DNA from: CF-96 sp036269455
GTDB taxonomy: Bacteria > Chloroflexota > Dormibacteria > Aeolococcales > Aeolococcaceae
Assembly: GCA_036269455.1 (NCBI GenBank)
Contig: DATARS010000241.1
Coordinates: forward strand, 1 to 5,857
DNA: 5,857 nucleotides
Direction: 5' to 3'
Shown here: piece after piece, positions 5,680 through 5,857 of the stretch
Numbering within the stretch: the stretch's first letter is position 1
How the letters are laid out: each line of letters opens with the position of its first letter
Made by a program: the position numbers and the translations under genes
The notes under the pieces: generated by a model
Seen by the model: the letters and a program-made list of their open reading frames with translations, nothing else
The model's database searches: none
What the model was told of the DNA's origin: nothing

Positions 5680-5857
5680 TCAGGCTCCGGTCTCGAGCTC
5701 CACCCCGGCGGCGCTCAGGTCGGCCAGGGTGGCGGTCACCCCGGCCTCGTCGAGGCCCGCGCAGAGGCGGGTCAGCACCCGGGTGGCGAAGCCCAGCCGC
5801 GCCGCCGAGAGCGCGGTCTCGCGCACGCAGTACTCGGTGGCGATCCCGCAGACGTCC
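5680..5857 (-). CDS. pncA: Nicotinamidase/isochorismatase-family hydrolase, C-terminal part only
   Basis: The last 58 codons of a gene that runs off the right edge. They read DVCGIATEYCVRETALSAAR, continue through TRVL, CAGLDEAG and TLADL, and end in GVELETGA and TGA (complement of 5680-5682). The TEYCVRETAL segment matches the nucleophile-Cys motif of nicotinamidases (TDHCVRQTA around Cys138 in Mycobacterium tuberculosis PncA). The catalytic Cys is encoded at 5827-5829. The following DLxAAGVELE ending also fits PncA better than other isochorismatase-fold hydrolases. The enzyme converts nicotinamide to nicotinate in NAD salvage, in the cytosol. The Asp and Lys of the triad and the metal site would lie upstream, outside the window. 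It is co-directional with the lipoprotein gene, 99 bp away, with no obvious functional link. Codon use is the same as its neighbours. Confidence 0.85.
   Translation of the reverse strand, partial: DVCGIATEYCVRETALSAARLGFATRVLTRLCAGLDEAGVTATLADLSAAGVELETGA

Overview
The window comes from a very GC-rich bacterium. Coding frames almost always end codons in G or C, GTG starts are used, and genes are packed with gaps of about 100 bp or less. This fits an actinobacterium or a GC-rich relative such as a Dormibacterota/Chloroflexota-type soil lineage. The sequence alone does not decide between them, and there is no rRNA or other lineage marker. No tRNA, rRNA, CRISPR array, insertion sequence, phage gene or origin was seen.

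Layout from left to right: (1) the 3' end of an unrecognised plus-strand gene (to 331). Its stop codon overlaps the stop of (2) a minus-strand pterin-4a-carbinolamine dehydratase (328-651). (3) A minus-strand class II aldolase/adducin-family protein (665-1441) lies 13 bp upstream of the dehydratase and almost certainly shares its transcript. (4) Across a 47 bp divergent gap is a plus-strand FAD-dependent oxidase of the alkyl-dihydroxyacetonephosphate synthase (AGPS) family (1489-3069). (5) Converging on it, with only 9 bp between the genes, is a minus-strand secreted protein (3079-4248), probably of alpha/alpha-toroid fold. (6) Upstream of that on the same strand is a lipoprotein with a Pro/Ala linker and a probable beta-propeller (4345-5580). 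(7) The C-terminal end of a nicotinamidase (PncA-like) gene, also minus strand, runs off the right edge (5680-5857).

The aldolase and dehydratase form a clear two-gene operon, and the AGPS-like gene may share its divergent control region. The lipoprotein and secreted-protein genes are co-directional, 97 bp apart, and separated by a very strong GC hairpin that may terminate or attenuate transcription. One strand of that hairpin can also pair with a second, mutually exclusive partner. Both proteins are predicted to leave the cytoplasm, so they may work at the cell surface, but nothing in the sequence proves a joint role.

I do not see a defence system, mobile element or obviously new multi-gene system. 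The items most worth a second look are the AGPS-like enzyme beside an aldolase with a non-canonical active site, the unassigned exported pair, and the hairpin region between that pair.
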